From Paenibacillus sp. MBLB1832 (GTDB taxonomy: Bacteria; Bacillota; Bacilli; Paenibacillales; NBRC-103111), in the NCBI RefSeq assembly GCF_032271945.1, contig NZ_CP130319.1, forward strand, positions 5,783,001 to 5,847,000: DNA of 64,000 nt. The letters run 5' to 3'. Made by a program: the position numbers and the translations under genes. How positions within the stretch are numbered: position 1 is the stretch's first letter; every line of letters begins with the position of its first letter. Shown here one piece after another: positions 56,218 through 64,000 of the stretch. The notes beneath the pieces were generated by a model. It worked only from the letters and a program-made list of their open reading frames with translations. It had not been told where the DNA came from and ran no database searches.

Positions 56218-57090
56218 CTACTCCTGTTTCGCACTCGTTATAACTCTGGGATACGGTATTTCAATGCCGCATGCATCCAAATGCTTTTTGATCTCCGCAT
56301 TCAAGATCCGCCCCACCGCGCCTTGCGAATTCGGCTTACATTCGGCGATCACTCTTATTTTCATTTCGGCGTTGCCTAGCAACTGAACTCCTAGTACTTC
56401 AGGCGCTTTAACGATATTATCATTACTTTCGTGCACTTTAGCAACAATGTCCCGCAGCGCATCCATCGCACGATCAAGGTCCGCATCATATGAAATCGCA
56501 ACGTCAACGATCGCAATCGAATTATAGGTCGAGAAGTTGGTCACTTGTTTGATATTCCCGTTCGGAATAATATGAACTTCGCCCGTCCAACTTTTAATTC
56601 GCGTCACTCGAATACCGATCTCTTCTACTGTTCCTTTGAACTGGTCAATTTGAATCACATCGCCGACACCAAATTGATCTTCGAAAATGATAAAAAATCC
56701 CGTTATAATATCCTTCACTAAACTTTGCGCCCCGAAACCTATAGCCAGCCCGAGCACACCTGCACCCGCGAGCAAAGGCCCCAGATTCAAACCCACTTGA
56801 CCTAAAATCATCATGATCGCAACTAAATTTACCGTATAAGCAATCAAATTATGTACGAGAATGGAGATGGTATTCGACCGGCGCACATCAATTTTGAGCG
56901 ATGATTTATCTCTCGCTTTGATCATATGCGTGATGGCTTTATCTGCAATTTTAATAATAATTCTTGAAATGATATAGATAAGTGCAATTTTCACTAGAAT
57001 CCAGAAAAGCGAAGCAATGAGCTCAGGTTTCGTGAGATGTGCATGAATCCAGATCATTAAATCCTCGAAATAGTGCGTTTTCAACGACAT
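56218..57090 (-). CDS. Small-conductance mechanosensitive channel, MscS family
   Basis: This 290-aa protein has three TM helices in the first 130 residues. The pore-lining third helix region is AGVLGLAIGFGAQSLVKDIITGFFIIFEDQFGVGDVI, and a cytoplasmic beta and alpha/beta domain follows. It opens under membrane tension to release osmolytes. It is 12 bases from the DUF3343 gene on the same strand. Confidence 0.92.
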   Translation of the reverse strand: MSLKTHYFEDLMIWIHAHLTKPELIASLFWILVKIALIYIISRIIIKIADKAITHMIKARDKSSLKIDVRRSNTISILVHNLIAYTVNLVAIMMILGQVGLNLGPLLAGAGVLGLAIGFGAQSLVKDIITGFFIIFEDQFGVGDVIQIDQFKGTVEEIGIRVTRIKSWTGEVHIIPNGNIKQVTNFSTYNSIAIVDVAISYDADLDRAMDALRDIVAKVHESNDNIVKAPEVLGVQLLGNAEMKIRVIAECKPNSQGAVGRILNAEIKKHLDACGIEIPYPRVITSAKQE

Positions 57091-57102
57091 TCGCGGTCCT
57101 CC

Positions 57103-57345
57103 CTATTTTTCTATTATGGTACCATACCCATCTTCTTTTTTGAAATAAATCCCTCGAATTTCGACGTTCTCACTTTCTATGATTTCTTGTACCTGCGTGA
57201 GGTCTCCTCCTGGAAATTCAATAGAAAGCGCACAGCCTGCTGTAATCTCTTTCGGCGTTGGTCGGATATCGATTTCAATATCTGCGTACTCTAGCAACAT
57301 CTCAGCCCGAAGCGCCTGCTGCGTAGAATCGAAAGCTATCAACAT
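57103..57345 (-). CDS. DUF3343 protein (putative Se/S carrier-like)
   Basis: This 80-aa protein of the DUF3343 family, related to TusA-like sulfur/selenium carriers, has the pattern AFDSTQQALRAEMLL, then PTPKEITAGCALSIEF. The single Cys in AGCAL is the likely carrier residue. It lies in the same neighbourhood and on the same strand as a cysteine-desulfurase-like gene at 58547, which could donate sulfur to it. That partnership is inferred from context. Confidence 0.8.
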   Translation of the reverse strand: MLIAFDSTQQALRAEMLLEYADIEIDIRPTPKEITAGCALSIEFPGGDLTQVQEIIESENVEIRGIYFKKEDGYGTIIEK

Positions 57346-57441
57346 AATAGAAAATTCCAGAGAAAGCTCCCCTCTCTACGTATAAATGTCCCTATCTCTC
57401 CATATACTAGTAAAAAAGATTGACCACTTTGGAGGGATATC

Positions 57442-58065
57442 ATGAAATTCCACTTTGGATTTGACGCCGATAAAACCCCAGTACAAGAACCGTTAAAGAT
57501 TCAACATACCGATTCCGATACACCTTATTTACTAGCTAAGCATTTACAAACGATTTTTAGCAAACTACCAACCTATCAACCTATCGTGATTATTTGTGTG
57601 GGAACGGACCGTTCCACGGGCGATTCACTCGGGCCCTTGGTTGGCTCTCATTTGAACCGAACCTCCACACTTCGCAACTTGCATCTATTCGGTACACTCG
57701 ATGAACCTGTCCATGCGATGAATTTATCGGAGACTGTCGAGCGCATACATAAGCAATTTCAGAACCCCTTTATCGTTGCTGTAGATGCTTGTCTTGGTCA
57801 AGTCGCAAGTGTAGGCTGCATTCAGGTTGCTCACGGGCCGCTCAAGCCAGGCGCTGGCGTGAATAAAGATTTGCCCCCTGTTGGTGATATCCATGTCACG
57901 GGCATTGTGAACGTTGGGGGCTTTATGGAATATTTCGTCCTGCAAAATACGAGACTCAGTCTCGTCATGAACATGGCTAATGTAATCGGCGATGCCCTGC
58001 ACTCCGCGATACGCCGCACGCAATCTTTCGCACCGAGTGCTACGACTGCTTTAAAGTTTGAGTAA
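57442..58065 (+). CDS. yyaC: YyaC, spore protease-related protein
   Basis: This 207-aa protein of the YyaC family, related to germination protease GPR, has IVIICVGTDRSTGDSLGPLVGSHL, FIVAVDACLG and PLKPGAGVNKDLPPVGDIHVTG. It is conserved beside parB in spore formers. It is the only plus-strand gene here and overlaps the convergent DUF4446 gene by 26 bases. The start has GGAGGG upstream. Confidence 0.93.
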   Translation: MKFHFGFDADKTPVQEPLKIQHTDSDTPYLLAKHLQTIFSKLPTYQPIVIICVGTDRSTGDSLGPLVGSHLNRTSTLRNLHLFGTLDEPVHAMNLSETVERIHKQFQNPFIVAVDACLGQVASVGCIQVAHGPLKPGAGVNKDLPPVGDIHVTGIVNVGGFMEYFVLQNTRLSLVMNMANVIGDALHSAIRRTQSFAPSATTALKFE

Positions 58066-58531
58066 TGGCTTCCCTCTCTTCTGGGCTTAGCGTATAGCTC
58101 GATTGGCCTTTCTCGACTGGCTTTGCGTAGACGTACATTTGCTCGCGGCTATGTATCCCTGTAACGACGACGCCATCCTGCTCCTCGTTCAGCATCGCAA
58201 TTGTGAAGCTTAGATCGCTTCCGCCATCGTTAAAAGCGTTGTAGCGGCGAATGCCTACCTTTGAAGTCATTTTCATCATCATTTGACGCATGGAATGGAT
58301 GCTGGCTGAAGCCTTTGCGGATTCGGCCTTTTGTTCGTTTAGTCCTTCTTGAACTTGCAACAGCAGCTGCTCCATATTGTCCACGCTAGCGCCATTAATC
58401 ATGCGCATATACCGTTTACGTAACGAGGATAACCGAATGGAAATGATGATGACATACACCAATAAGACAAACATAAAACCAAAGCAAATTAACATTACAT
58501 ATTCGGCTTCCAAGCCAAACAGTTCCCCCAT
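58040..58531 (-). CDS. DUF4446 membrane protein
   Basis: This 163-aa protein has one N-terminal TM helix (about 12-34), a coiled-coil segment (about 38-85) and a C-terminal DUF4446 domain (VGIRRYNAFNDGGSDLSFTIAMLNEEQDGVVVTGIHSRE). It is found next to parB/yyaC in many Firmicutes; function unknown. It follows the desulfurase-like gene by 15 bases. Confidence 0.9.
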   Translation of the reverse strand: MGELFGLEAEYVMLICFGFMFVLLVYVIIISIRLSSLRKRYMRMINGASVDNMEQLLLQVQEGLNEQKAESAKASASIHSMRQMMMKMTSKVGIRRYNAFNDGGSDLSFTIAMLNEEQDGVVVTGIHSREQMYVYAKPVEKGQSSYTLSPEEREAITQTLKQS

Positions 58532-58546
58532 GCCTAATCCCTCTTT

Positions 58547-59707
58547 CTACTTTGCATACTGCGAACCAATCTCCCTGACAGCATCAATCAATGTCGTCAC
58601 TTCTTCAGTCGTGGTAAAATAACCAATGCTCGCGCGTACCGCTCCCTTGGCTAACGTCCCCGCAATTTCATGTGCCAGAGGCGAACAATGATAACCAGCT
58701 CGTACCGCAATTTGAAACGACTGGTCAAGAATGAACGCGACTTCCGATGAATCCACATCTTGAATATTAAAGGAAACGATCCCTGTTTTATTTTGTCCAA
58801 GCTTCGGCCCCAGAATCGTTACCCCTTGAATTCCCAGTAGTCCTTCCATTAACTGTTGCGTTAACGCCCACTCTTTCGCGTGAATCTTCTCGACCGTTTC
58901 ATGAAGTACGAACTTGACGCCTTCATTCAAGCCAGCGATGCCTGGCGTATTCTGCGTGCCTGCTTCATAGCGATCCGGCCGCACCGTAGGCTGATGAATC
59001 GCCTCTGATTGACTGCCCGTCCCGCCGTGGAGCAGCGGCTCCAAGTCAAGTTCCGGGTGTATGTAAAGCCCACCCGTTCCTTGCGGCCCCAGGAGCCCCT
59101 TGTGGCCTGGGAAGGCCAACATATCTATGTTCATGTCGCTTACATGAACAGGCAACACACCGACGCTCTGAGCCGCGTCTACGAGCAGCTTCGCTCCATG
59201 GTTCCTGCATATCTCCCCAATCTCGCCTACCGGCATGATCGTGCCGAGTAGATTGGAGCTATGATTAACCACAACCAGCGTTGTATTCGGACGCAACGCT
59301 TCTTTCAAATCCTGCAGGCTCATGTTCCCTTCTTCGTCATGACGCAAATAAGTAAGATCAATACCTGCGGTAGCTTTCAAATGCTCCAACGGCCTACGGA
59401 CCGAATTATGCTCGACGTTTGAGCATATGACGTGATCGCCTGGTTTTATGTATCCTTTTATCGCTTGATTTAACGCATGCGTCGTATTCAAGGCGAAGGA
59501 GATATTATTGGGATTTCTCACGCCAATGAGTTTGGCAATGTTTTTCCGTGTCTCGAACAAAGTCCGACTCGCTTTAACAGCCATCCCATGACTGCCTCGC
59601 CCTGGATTAGCTGCATACTCTTGCATGCATTGCATCATCGCATCCATCACCGCAGGCGGTTTAGGCCATGAAGATGCCGCTTGATCAAAATATAGCACAC
59701 CGCTCAT
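58547..59707 (-). CDS. Cysteine desulfurase-like aminotransferase class V
   Basis: This 386-aa PLP enzyme has the N-terminal YFDQAASSWPKPPAV motif, Asp in LLVDAAQSVG, the Schiff-base Lys in FPGHKGLLGPQG and the catalytic Cys loop in RAGYHCSPLAH. These match group II desulfurases (Csd/SufS-like) and their near relatives of the Firmicute family annotated as desulfurases. It mobilises sulfur or selenium from cysteine or selenocysteine. A DUF3343 carrier-like gene lies close by. Confidence 0.9.
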   Translation of the reverse strand: MSGVLYFDQAASSWPKPPAVMDAMMQCMQEYAANPGRGSHGMAVKASRTLFETRKNIAKLIGVRNPNNISFALNTTHALNQAIKGYIKPGDHVICSNVEHNSVRRPLEHLKATAGIDLTYLRHDEEGNMSLQDLKEALRPNTTLVVVNHSSNLLGTIMPVGEIGEICRNHGAKLLVDAAQSVGVLPVHVSDMNIDMLAFPGHKGLLGPQGTGGLYIHPELDLEPLLHGGTGSQSEAIHQPTVRPDRYEAGTQNTPGIAGLNEGVKFVLHETVEKIHAKEWALTQQLMEGLLGIQGVTILGPKLGQNKTGIVSFNIQDVDSSEVAFILDQSFQIAVRAGYHCSPLAHEIAGTLAKGAVRASIGYFTTTEEVTTLIDAVREIGSQYAK

Positions 59708-59726
59708 TTTTCCAGCCCCTTATGAG

Positions 59727-59784
59727 AAAATAGCATACCTTAGTTTGTTCTTTCATCTCGAAAGAAAAACATAGGTATGCTAGC
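59727..59784 (-). terminator. Terminator after parB
   Basis: The outer stem TAGCATACCT / AGGTATGCTA and an inner GTT-TTTCTTTC / GAAAGAA-AAC form a long hairpin on the minus strand between parB and the desulfurase-like gene, followed by TTTTC. Confidence 0.7.
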
Positions 59785-59789
59785 AATTT

Positions 59790-60662
59790 TCAAGAGATTT
59801 TGCCTTGCAGTAACTCTAGCAAGCGATTGAGATCATCTTTTGAGTAGTAGAGTAACTCGATCTTACCTTTATCCTGCTGACTTTTAATTTTCACGGACGT
59901 TCGATATAGTTCTCGCAATTGCTCTTCTGCCTGATTGATGTAAGGATCTCTATTCTTTTCTTTTGGCTTCGCCTTTTCCTTGTCAGATGTCGGCGTTTCC
60001 TCTAGCATCTTAATCGCTTCTTCTAATTCCCTAACACTCCATTGCTTAGAGATCGTAGATTCCGCTAATTCCTTCTTCAGCTTATCATCTTTCACACCGA
60101 CAATCGCTCGCGCATGTCCCATTGATAATGTTCCACGTGAAACATATTGTTTAATCGCTTCTGGCAATTGTAGTAAACGTAAGAAGTTAGCGATGTGGGA
60201 TCTACTCTTCCCTACTTTAGCTGATAGCTCTTCTTGAGTGAGAGAAAACTGATCAATAATGCCCTGGTAAGCATAGGCAATTTCCAAAGCGTTAAGATCT
60301 TCACGCTGTACGTTCTCAATCAATGCAATTTCCATTACTTGCTGATCGGTTAAAATACGTTCAACCGCTGGAATCGTTGGCGTCCCTGCCGTTTGGGAGG
60401 CACGGAACCTGCGTTCACCAGCGATAATCTCGTAACCTTTCAGAACTTTGCGAACGATAATCGGCTGAATCACACCATGTTCCTTGATCGATTCAGCTAA
60501 TTCTTTAATGCTGTCTTCATTGAAATGTTTACGAGGCTGATAAGGATTAGCTCTAAGCTGCGCGAGCGGGACTTGAATCACTTTGTCGCTTTCATCAATA
60601 TGCAAGGATGTAATTAATGCGTCTAATCCTTTACCTAAACCTTTAGAAAGGCCTTTGGTCAT
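59790..60662 (-). CDS. parB: ParB/Spo0J chromosome partitioning protein
   Basis: This 290-aa CTPase and DNA clamp has the N-terminal LGKGLDAL, the CTP-binding box AGERRFRAS and an HTH (LTQEELSAKVGKSRSHIANFLRLLQL). A Lys/Glu-rich linker and a C-terminal dimer domain follow. It loads at parS, spreads and recruits SMC. Its ATG overlaps the parA stop by four bases. A perfect parS lies in its own coding sequence. Confidence 0.97.
   Translation of the reverse strand: MTKGLSKGLGKGLDALITSLHIDESDKVIQVPLAQLRANPYQPRKHFNEDSIKELAESIKEHGVIQPIIVRKVLKGYEIIAGERRFRASQTAGTPTIPAVERILTDQQVMEIALIENVQREDLNALEIAYAYQGIIDQFSLTQEELSAKVGKSRSHIANFLRLLQLPEAIKQYVSRGTLSMGHARAIVGVKDDKLKKELAESTISKQWSVRELEEAIKMLEETPTSDKEKAKPKEKNRDPYINQAEEQLRELYRTSVKIKSQQDKGKIELLYYSKDDLNRLLELLQGKIS
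60129..60144. promoter_or_regulatory. parS site inside parB
   Basis: TGTTCCACGTGAAACA matches the canonical parS exactly. It lies in the codons for VSRGTL, the same place as the parS in B. subtilis spo0J. Confidence 0.95.
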
Positions 60663-61417
60663 ACCGAGATCACTTCCTTCGCAAGCTCTAAATATACTTC
60701 CGCACCCTTCGATCTTGGATCGTACGTAATAATCGATTGCCCATGACTCGGTGCCTCACTTAGACGTACATTACGTGGAATAATTGTTTGATAGACCTTC
60801 GTCTGAAAATACTTCTTCACTTCTTCAATAACTTGAATGCCCAGATTCGTTCTCGCATCAAACATCGTCAGCAATACTCCTTCGATCTGAAGGCCAGTAT
60901 TCAAATGTTTTTGAACCAGTCGAACCGTATTGAGCAATTGGCTTAATCCTTCTAATGCGTAATATTCACATTGAATCGGAATAATAACGGAATCTGCCGC
61001 GGTTAATGAATTAATGGTAAGAAGTCCTAAAGATGGAGGGCAATCTATCAAAATATAATCATATAAGTGTTTAACAAGTTGAAGGGACTTTTTTAAGCGA
61101 ACTTCTCTTGAAATGGTAGGCACCAATTCAATCTCTGCTCCTGCTAGCTGAATCGTAGCTGGTACGATTTTTAAGCCTGGAACATTCGTCTCCACCGTCG
61201 CATCTTTCGGATGCACATCATTAATCAGGACGTCGTAGATGCAATTGGTTACATCCGCTTTATTGACACCGATTCCGCTTGTCGTATTGCCTTGAGGGTC
61301 AATATCAACGAGAAGAACACGTTTGCCAAGCGAAGCTAATGAAGCGCCTAGATTAACAGAAGTTGTCGTCTTGCCGACGCCACCCTTCTGATTCGTAATT
61401 GCAATAATTTTAGACAA
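60659..61417 (-). CDS. parA: ParA/Soj chromosome partitioning ATPase
   Basis: This deviant-Walker ATPase (253 aa) has KGGVGKTTTSVNLG, Walker B DYILIDCPPSLG and the conserved QCEYYALEGL. It works with ParB in origin segregation and regulates DnaA. I prefer the TTG start (MSKIIAIT) because GAGG lies ten bases upstream; an ATG two codons earlier at 61423 is only four bases from it but remains possible. Confidence 0.96.
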   Translation of the reverse strand: MSKIIAITNQKGGVGKTTTSVNLGASLASLGKRVLLVDIDPQGNTTSGIGVNKADVTNCIYDVLINDVHPKDATVETNVPGLKIVPATIQLAGAEIELVPTISREVRLKKSLQLVKHLYDYILIDCPPSLGLLTINSLTAADSVIIPIQCEYYALEGLSQLLNTVRLVQKHLNTGLQIEGVLLTMFDARTNLGIQVIEEVKKYFQTKVYQTIIPRNVRLSEAPSHGQSIITYDPRSKGAEVYLELAKEVISV

Positions 61418-61536
61418 AACCATTTCACCTCTATCGCTTTTGTTCCAGAATGCTATTTTATAAGCAGTAGTTCTATCTTACCATATCTGCCAGCGAGTTA
61501 CCTTATGAATATTTGATAGTTTTATGCATAAGATGC

Positions 61537-61563
61537 AAAAAAAACGGCTTGCGCCGTTTAAAA
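61537..61563 (-). terminator. noc terminator
   Basis: The hairpin AAACGGC-GCAA-GCCGTTT is followed by TTTTTTT on the minus strand, just after noc. Confidence 0.85.
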
Positions 61564-61576
61564 AGATGCATTCATA

Positions 61577-62398
61577 CTATCGTTTAGGAATTTTAATAAT
61601 AATTTCGTAATGATCTTCATGATCCTGCTCAGACGTATTGATGTTCAACCCTGAGCTTGTAACCATCTCGACCGATTGACGAATTGTATTCAAGGCAAGT
61701 CTGACATCCTTGGTAAAGGATACACGGCGAGATTTTTTTATTTTTGCAGCCTCTTTCAAAAAGGCAATTCTGACTTCGGTTTGTTTGACATTTAACTCTT
61801 TGGCGATAATCTCTTCAAGCAGCTTCACTTGTTGCTCTTCTTGATCCAAGGCAAGTAGTGCTCTTGCGTGACGCTCTGTAATTTTACGCTCCATTAAAGC
61901 CAGCTTCACAGGTTCGCACAACTGTAAAAGACGAATCTTGTTCGCTATCGTAGATTGACTCTTCCCTAAGCGTTGAGCTAAACTCTCTTGAGTCAAATCA
62001 TGCATTTCGATTAATTGCTGATAAGCAGCAGCCTCTTCAATCGCAGTAAGACCCTCGCGCTGTAAGTTTTCGATCAAAGCAATGGATGCCGCTTGGGAAT
62101 CATTGAAATCACGAACGATTGCTGGGATCGTGTCAAGTCCAAGCTTTTTAGTCGCACGCAAACGACGTTCGCCAGCAATTAATTCGAATGTATTATTTTT
62201 GATTCGAACAACGATTGGCTGAATAACACCATGCGTCCGAATGGTTTGGCATAATTCATCGATACGGTCATCATCGAATAAAGTTCGAGGTTGATAAGGA
62301 CTTGGAATAATACTGTTTACGGGAATATTCTTGACCTCATCCGTAATCGTTGCAGAACGATCCGTCAGGCCGAATAACTTCGATATTTGTTCTTTCAT
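61577..62398 (-). CDS. noc: Nucleoid occlusion protein Noc
   Basis: This 273-aa ParB-like protein has the N-terminal amphipathic helix EQISKLFGL for membrane binding, the CTP box AGERRLRAT, an HTH ([26 protein letters not shown]) and a C-terminal dimer domain. It prevents Z-ring assembly over DNA. The ATG at 62398 gives the typical N-terminus; an upstream TTG is the alternative. It lies between rsmG and parA as in B. subtilis. Confidence 0.95.
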   Translation of the reverse strand: MKEQISKLFGLTDRSATITDEVKNIPVNSIIPSPYQPRTLFDDDRIDELCQTIRTHGVIQPIVVRIKNNTFELIAGERRLRATKKLGLDTIPAIVRDFNDSQAASIALIENLQREGLTAIEEAAAYQQLIEMHDLTQESLAQRLGKSQSTIANKIRLLQLCEPVKLALMERKITERHARALLALDQEEQQVKLLEEIIAKELNVKQTEVRIAFLKEAAKIKKSRRVSFTKDVRLALNTIRQSVEMVTSSGLNINTSEQDHEDHYEIIIKIPKR

Positions 62399-62678
62399 AG
62401 GAAAACTTACCACCAACTCTTCCCGTAGTATAAGCGATCCATACCATCATAAGTAGAGGGCACGTTCTTTCGCCTCTCAAATGAGGTCATAGATCTATTC
62501 GCCATTCCGAGACGATGTCATTCTAGATGTGTGTGACTCTAGTAAATTCAAACTATTTCTTGAAGAATATCTAGTTGATATAAAGAGTTAACATGCATTA
62601 CAAATCTAGTAGGGAATACATCTTCTCCTACTATATAAATTCTCCACGCAAGCTAATAATCCTGCTTAACGTTGTGTA
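62399..62678. other. noc upstream region
   Basis: About 280 bases of AT-rich sequence hold the noc promoter region. I see no further gene, no DnaA-box cluster and no structured RNA in it. Confidence 0.5.
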
Positions 62679-62712
62679 ATAGGCAAATGTTTCACGTGAA
62701 ACATTTGCCTTA
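62679..62712. promoter_or_regulatory. parS site embedded in a long palindrome
   Basis: TGTTTCACGTGAAACA (62688-62703) matches the parS consensus perfectly and is itself a palindrome. The symmetry extends to AGGCAAA and TTTGCCT on both sides, giving a 30-base perfect inverted repeat directly downstream of rsmG. It could act both as a ParB-loading site and as an rsmG transcription terminator. Confidence 0.92.
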
Positions 62713-63435
62713 TTTGTGTAAAGGTTCTTTCAGCGGGAGCCCCGCTTTGCGCGGGTACTTGGCTGGTGTTGGCGCCGTCTTCGCAATTTCAACGAAATGC
62801 CTCACTGATTCTTCGATCGGTAATACCATGCGAATAACACGCACAATTTTACCTTTTAACTCTACTAAGCTGAACGTAGAATCTTGAATCTCTTCTTCTA
62901 CTTCCGAGCCTTTCATCGCGATGAACGTCCCATCTTTTTTAACAAAAGGAAGACAAAACTCATTCAGTACTTGAAGCCTTGCAACAGCCCTAGCCGTCAC
63001 TAGATCAAATTGATCGCGATACTTCGGCAATCTAGCGATATCCTCTGCCCTGCCATGGACACAGTCTACCTGTGAGAGACGAAGAGACGAAACGATATCT
63101 TTTAGAAATAAAATACGCTTATTCAATGAATCAATAATGGTAACTTGTAGATGAGGGAACGCAATTTTCAGCGGGATGCTAGGAAATCCAGCGCCCGAAC
63201 CAATATCAGCTATGGATTTCACTTTTCCCATGTCAAAGTTAAAAGCTAAGGAAAGAGAGTCGTAGAAATGCTTCAAATAAACCTGACCTCTCTCCGTAAT
63301 TCCTGTGAGATTCATTTTCTCATTCCACTCAACCAGCGTCTTGTAATAGACTTCGAATTGCTCTAGCTGCTCGGCAGAAAATGAGATGTTTTCTTTTGCT
63401 AACAGATCTGTGAATTGTTTCTGAATGTCATCCAT
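62710..63435 (-). CDS. rsmG: 16S rRNA (guanine-527-N7)-methyltransferase RsmG (GidB)
   Basis: This 241-aa SAM methyltransferase has the motif KSIADIGSGAGFPSIPLKI (about residues 75-93), IDSLNKRILFL and VTARAVARL. It methylates G527 of 16S rRNA. The ATG has AGAGG upstream and lies three bases after the mnmG stop. Confidence 0.96.
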   Translation of the reverse strand: MDDIQKQFTDLLAKENISFSAEQLEQFEVYYKTLVEWNEKMNLTGITERGQVYLKHFYDSLSLAFNFDMGKVKSIADIGSGAGFPSIPLKIAFPHLQVTIIDSLNKRILFLKDIVSSLRLSQVDCVHGRAEDIARLPKYRDQFDLVTARAVARLQVLNEFCLPFVKKDGTFIAMKGSEVEEEIQDSTFSLVELKGKIVRVIRMVLPIEESVRHFVEIAKTAPTPAKYPRKAGLPLKEPLHK

Positions 63436-63438
63436 GGA

Positions 63439-64000
63439 TTAACCTCTAGCCGCTGTGACTCTGTTGTAGTGTTCGAGATAAACAAGAAGAATAGAGATAT
63501 CCGAAGGCGTTACTCCACTGATCCGCGATGCTTGACCAATTGAGATAGGACGAATTTTCGCAAGCTTCTGCTTTGCTTCTGAGGCAATACCGTGAATTTC
63601 ACTGTACTCGATATCGTCAGGGATTTTCTTCTTCTCCATTTTACGCAAACGTTCCACTTGATTGCTTTGCTTCTCAATATAACCCGCATATTTCACTTGA
63701 ATGCCTACTTGCTCTTTCATATCCTCATCCAGGTCAAAAGGAGACATCGTCATTTGCTCAATATGCTTATATTCGATCTCTGGCCGGCGCAACAAGGATA
63801 TCGCAGGCACCGAATTCGTCAATTGCACACTTTCCAAGCTTTGAAGCAATTCCTGAACATGTGGTTCTGGTTTTACCTTTACTTCGGATAAACGCGCAAT
63901 TTCTTGGTCAACCAATGATTTTTTGTTTAGAAATGCTGCATAGCGTTCCTCAGAAATGAGCCCAATGTCATACCCGATCGGCGTCAAACGAAGATCTGCA
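63439..64000 (-). CDS. mnmG: tRNA uridine 5-carboxymethylaminomethyl enzyme MnmG, C-terminal part (cut by window end)
   Basis: Only the last 187 codons are inside the window. They begin ADLRLTPIGYDIGLIS and end with the helical MnmE-binding domain (ISIGQASRISGVTPSDISILLVYLEH). With MnmE it makes the cmnm5U34 modification. It is followed by rsmG, the usual order next to oriC. Confidence 0.96.
   Translation of the reverse strand, partial: ADLRLTPIGYDIGLISEERYAAFLNKKSLVDQEIARLSEVKVKPEPHVQELLQSLESVQLTNSVPAISLLRRPEIEYKHIEQMTMSPFDLDEDMKEQVGIQVKYAGYIEKQSNQVERLRKMEKKKIPDDIEYSEIHGIASEAKQKLAKIRPISIGQASRISGVTPSDISILLVYLEHYNRVTAARG

Overview
The window looks like a chromosomal stretch from a Gram-positive, spore-forming Firmicute of the Paenibacillus type. 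The reasons are the order mnmG-rsmG-noc-parA-parB next to the replication origin, yyaC, the walRKHI-walJ-htrC cluster, near-perfect parS sites, strong Shine-Dalgarno sequences, and many two-domain sugar regulators and transporters of the Lpl type. Species cannot be fixed from the sequence alone.

The right part (about 35.25-64 kb) is conserved near-origin core, almost all on the minus strand. Read from the origin side it holds mnmG (cut by the window end), rsmG, noc, parA, parB, a cysteine-desulfurase-like gene, DUF4446, yyaC (plus strand), DUF3343, an MscS channel, DUF951, tRNA-Ser(CGA), rpsF-ssb-rpsR, a cupin, a MazG-like gene, yybS, gdpP, rplI, dnaB, purA, a membrane protein, a LysM/G5/M23 cell-wall endopeptidase, walR-walK-walH-walI-walJ, htrC, a CxxH/CxxC protein and rlmH. 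Two canonical parS sites (inside parB and beside rsmG) and one parS-like site (beside dnaB) fit ParB loading near oriC.

The left part (1-35.25 kb) is accessory or lineage-specific. It starts with a histidine kinase tail and a BcrAB-like ABC exporter, then a membrane chemoreceptor. Next is an Lpl-type sugar ABC transporter with its divergent two-TM AraC regulator, followed by c-di-GMP enzymes, one of them in an operon with an atypical ketoacyl synthase. A glycosyltransferase and a STAND ATPase regulator come next, then a CarH-like B12 photoreceptor-type regulator divergent from a PAS chemoreceptor / FakA-DegV fusion / DUF1295 operon. A TetR-linked ABC exporter follows. The last part is a compact signalling locus: a 7TMR-DISM histidine kinase converges on amplified NHLP-leader precursor genes and an isoprenoid-synthase-like gene. 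A GH74-like Asp-box protein closes the accessory part, and its boundary falls exactly at the 3' end of rlmH.

The most interesting locus is 28.5-32.5 kb. Its layout resembles a ComQXP prenylated-pheromone system: a prenyl-synthase-like enzyme with two DDxxD motifs, small precursors ending in a conserved Trp, and a multi-TM kinase. However, the precursor carries an NHLP (nitrile-hydratase-like) leader and the kinase is of the sporulation-kinase type. The precursor segment was tandemly duplicated, leaving fragments of the kinase and synthase 3' ends between copies. Second in interest is the CarH-like switch at 21.1-25.8 kb, whose promoter carries four head-to-tail 11-bp operator repeats. It apparently controls a signalling and lipid-metabolism operon rather than carotenoid genes.
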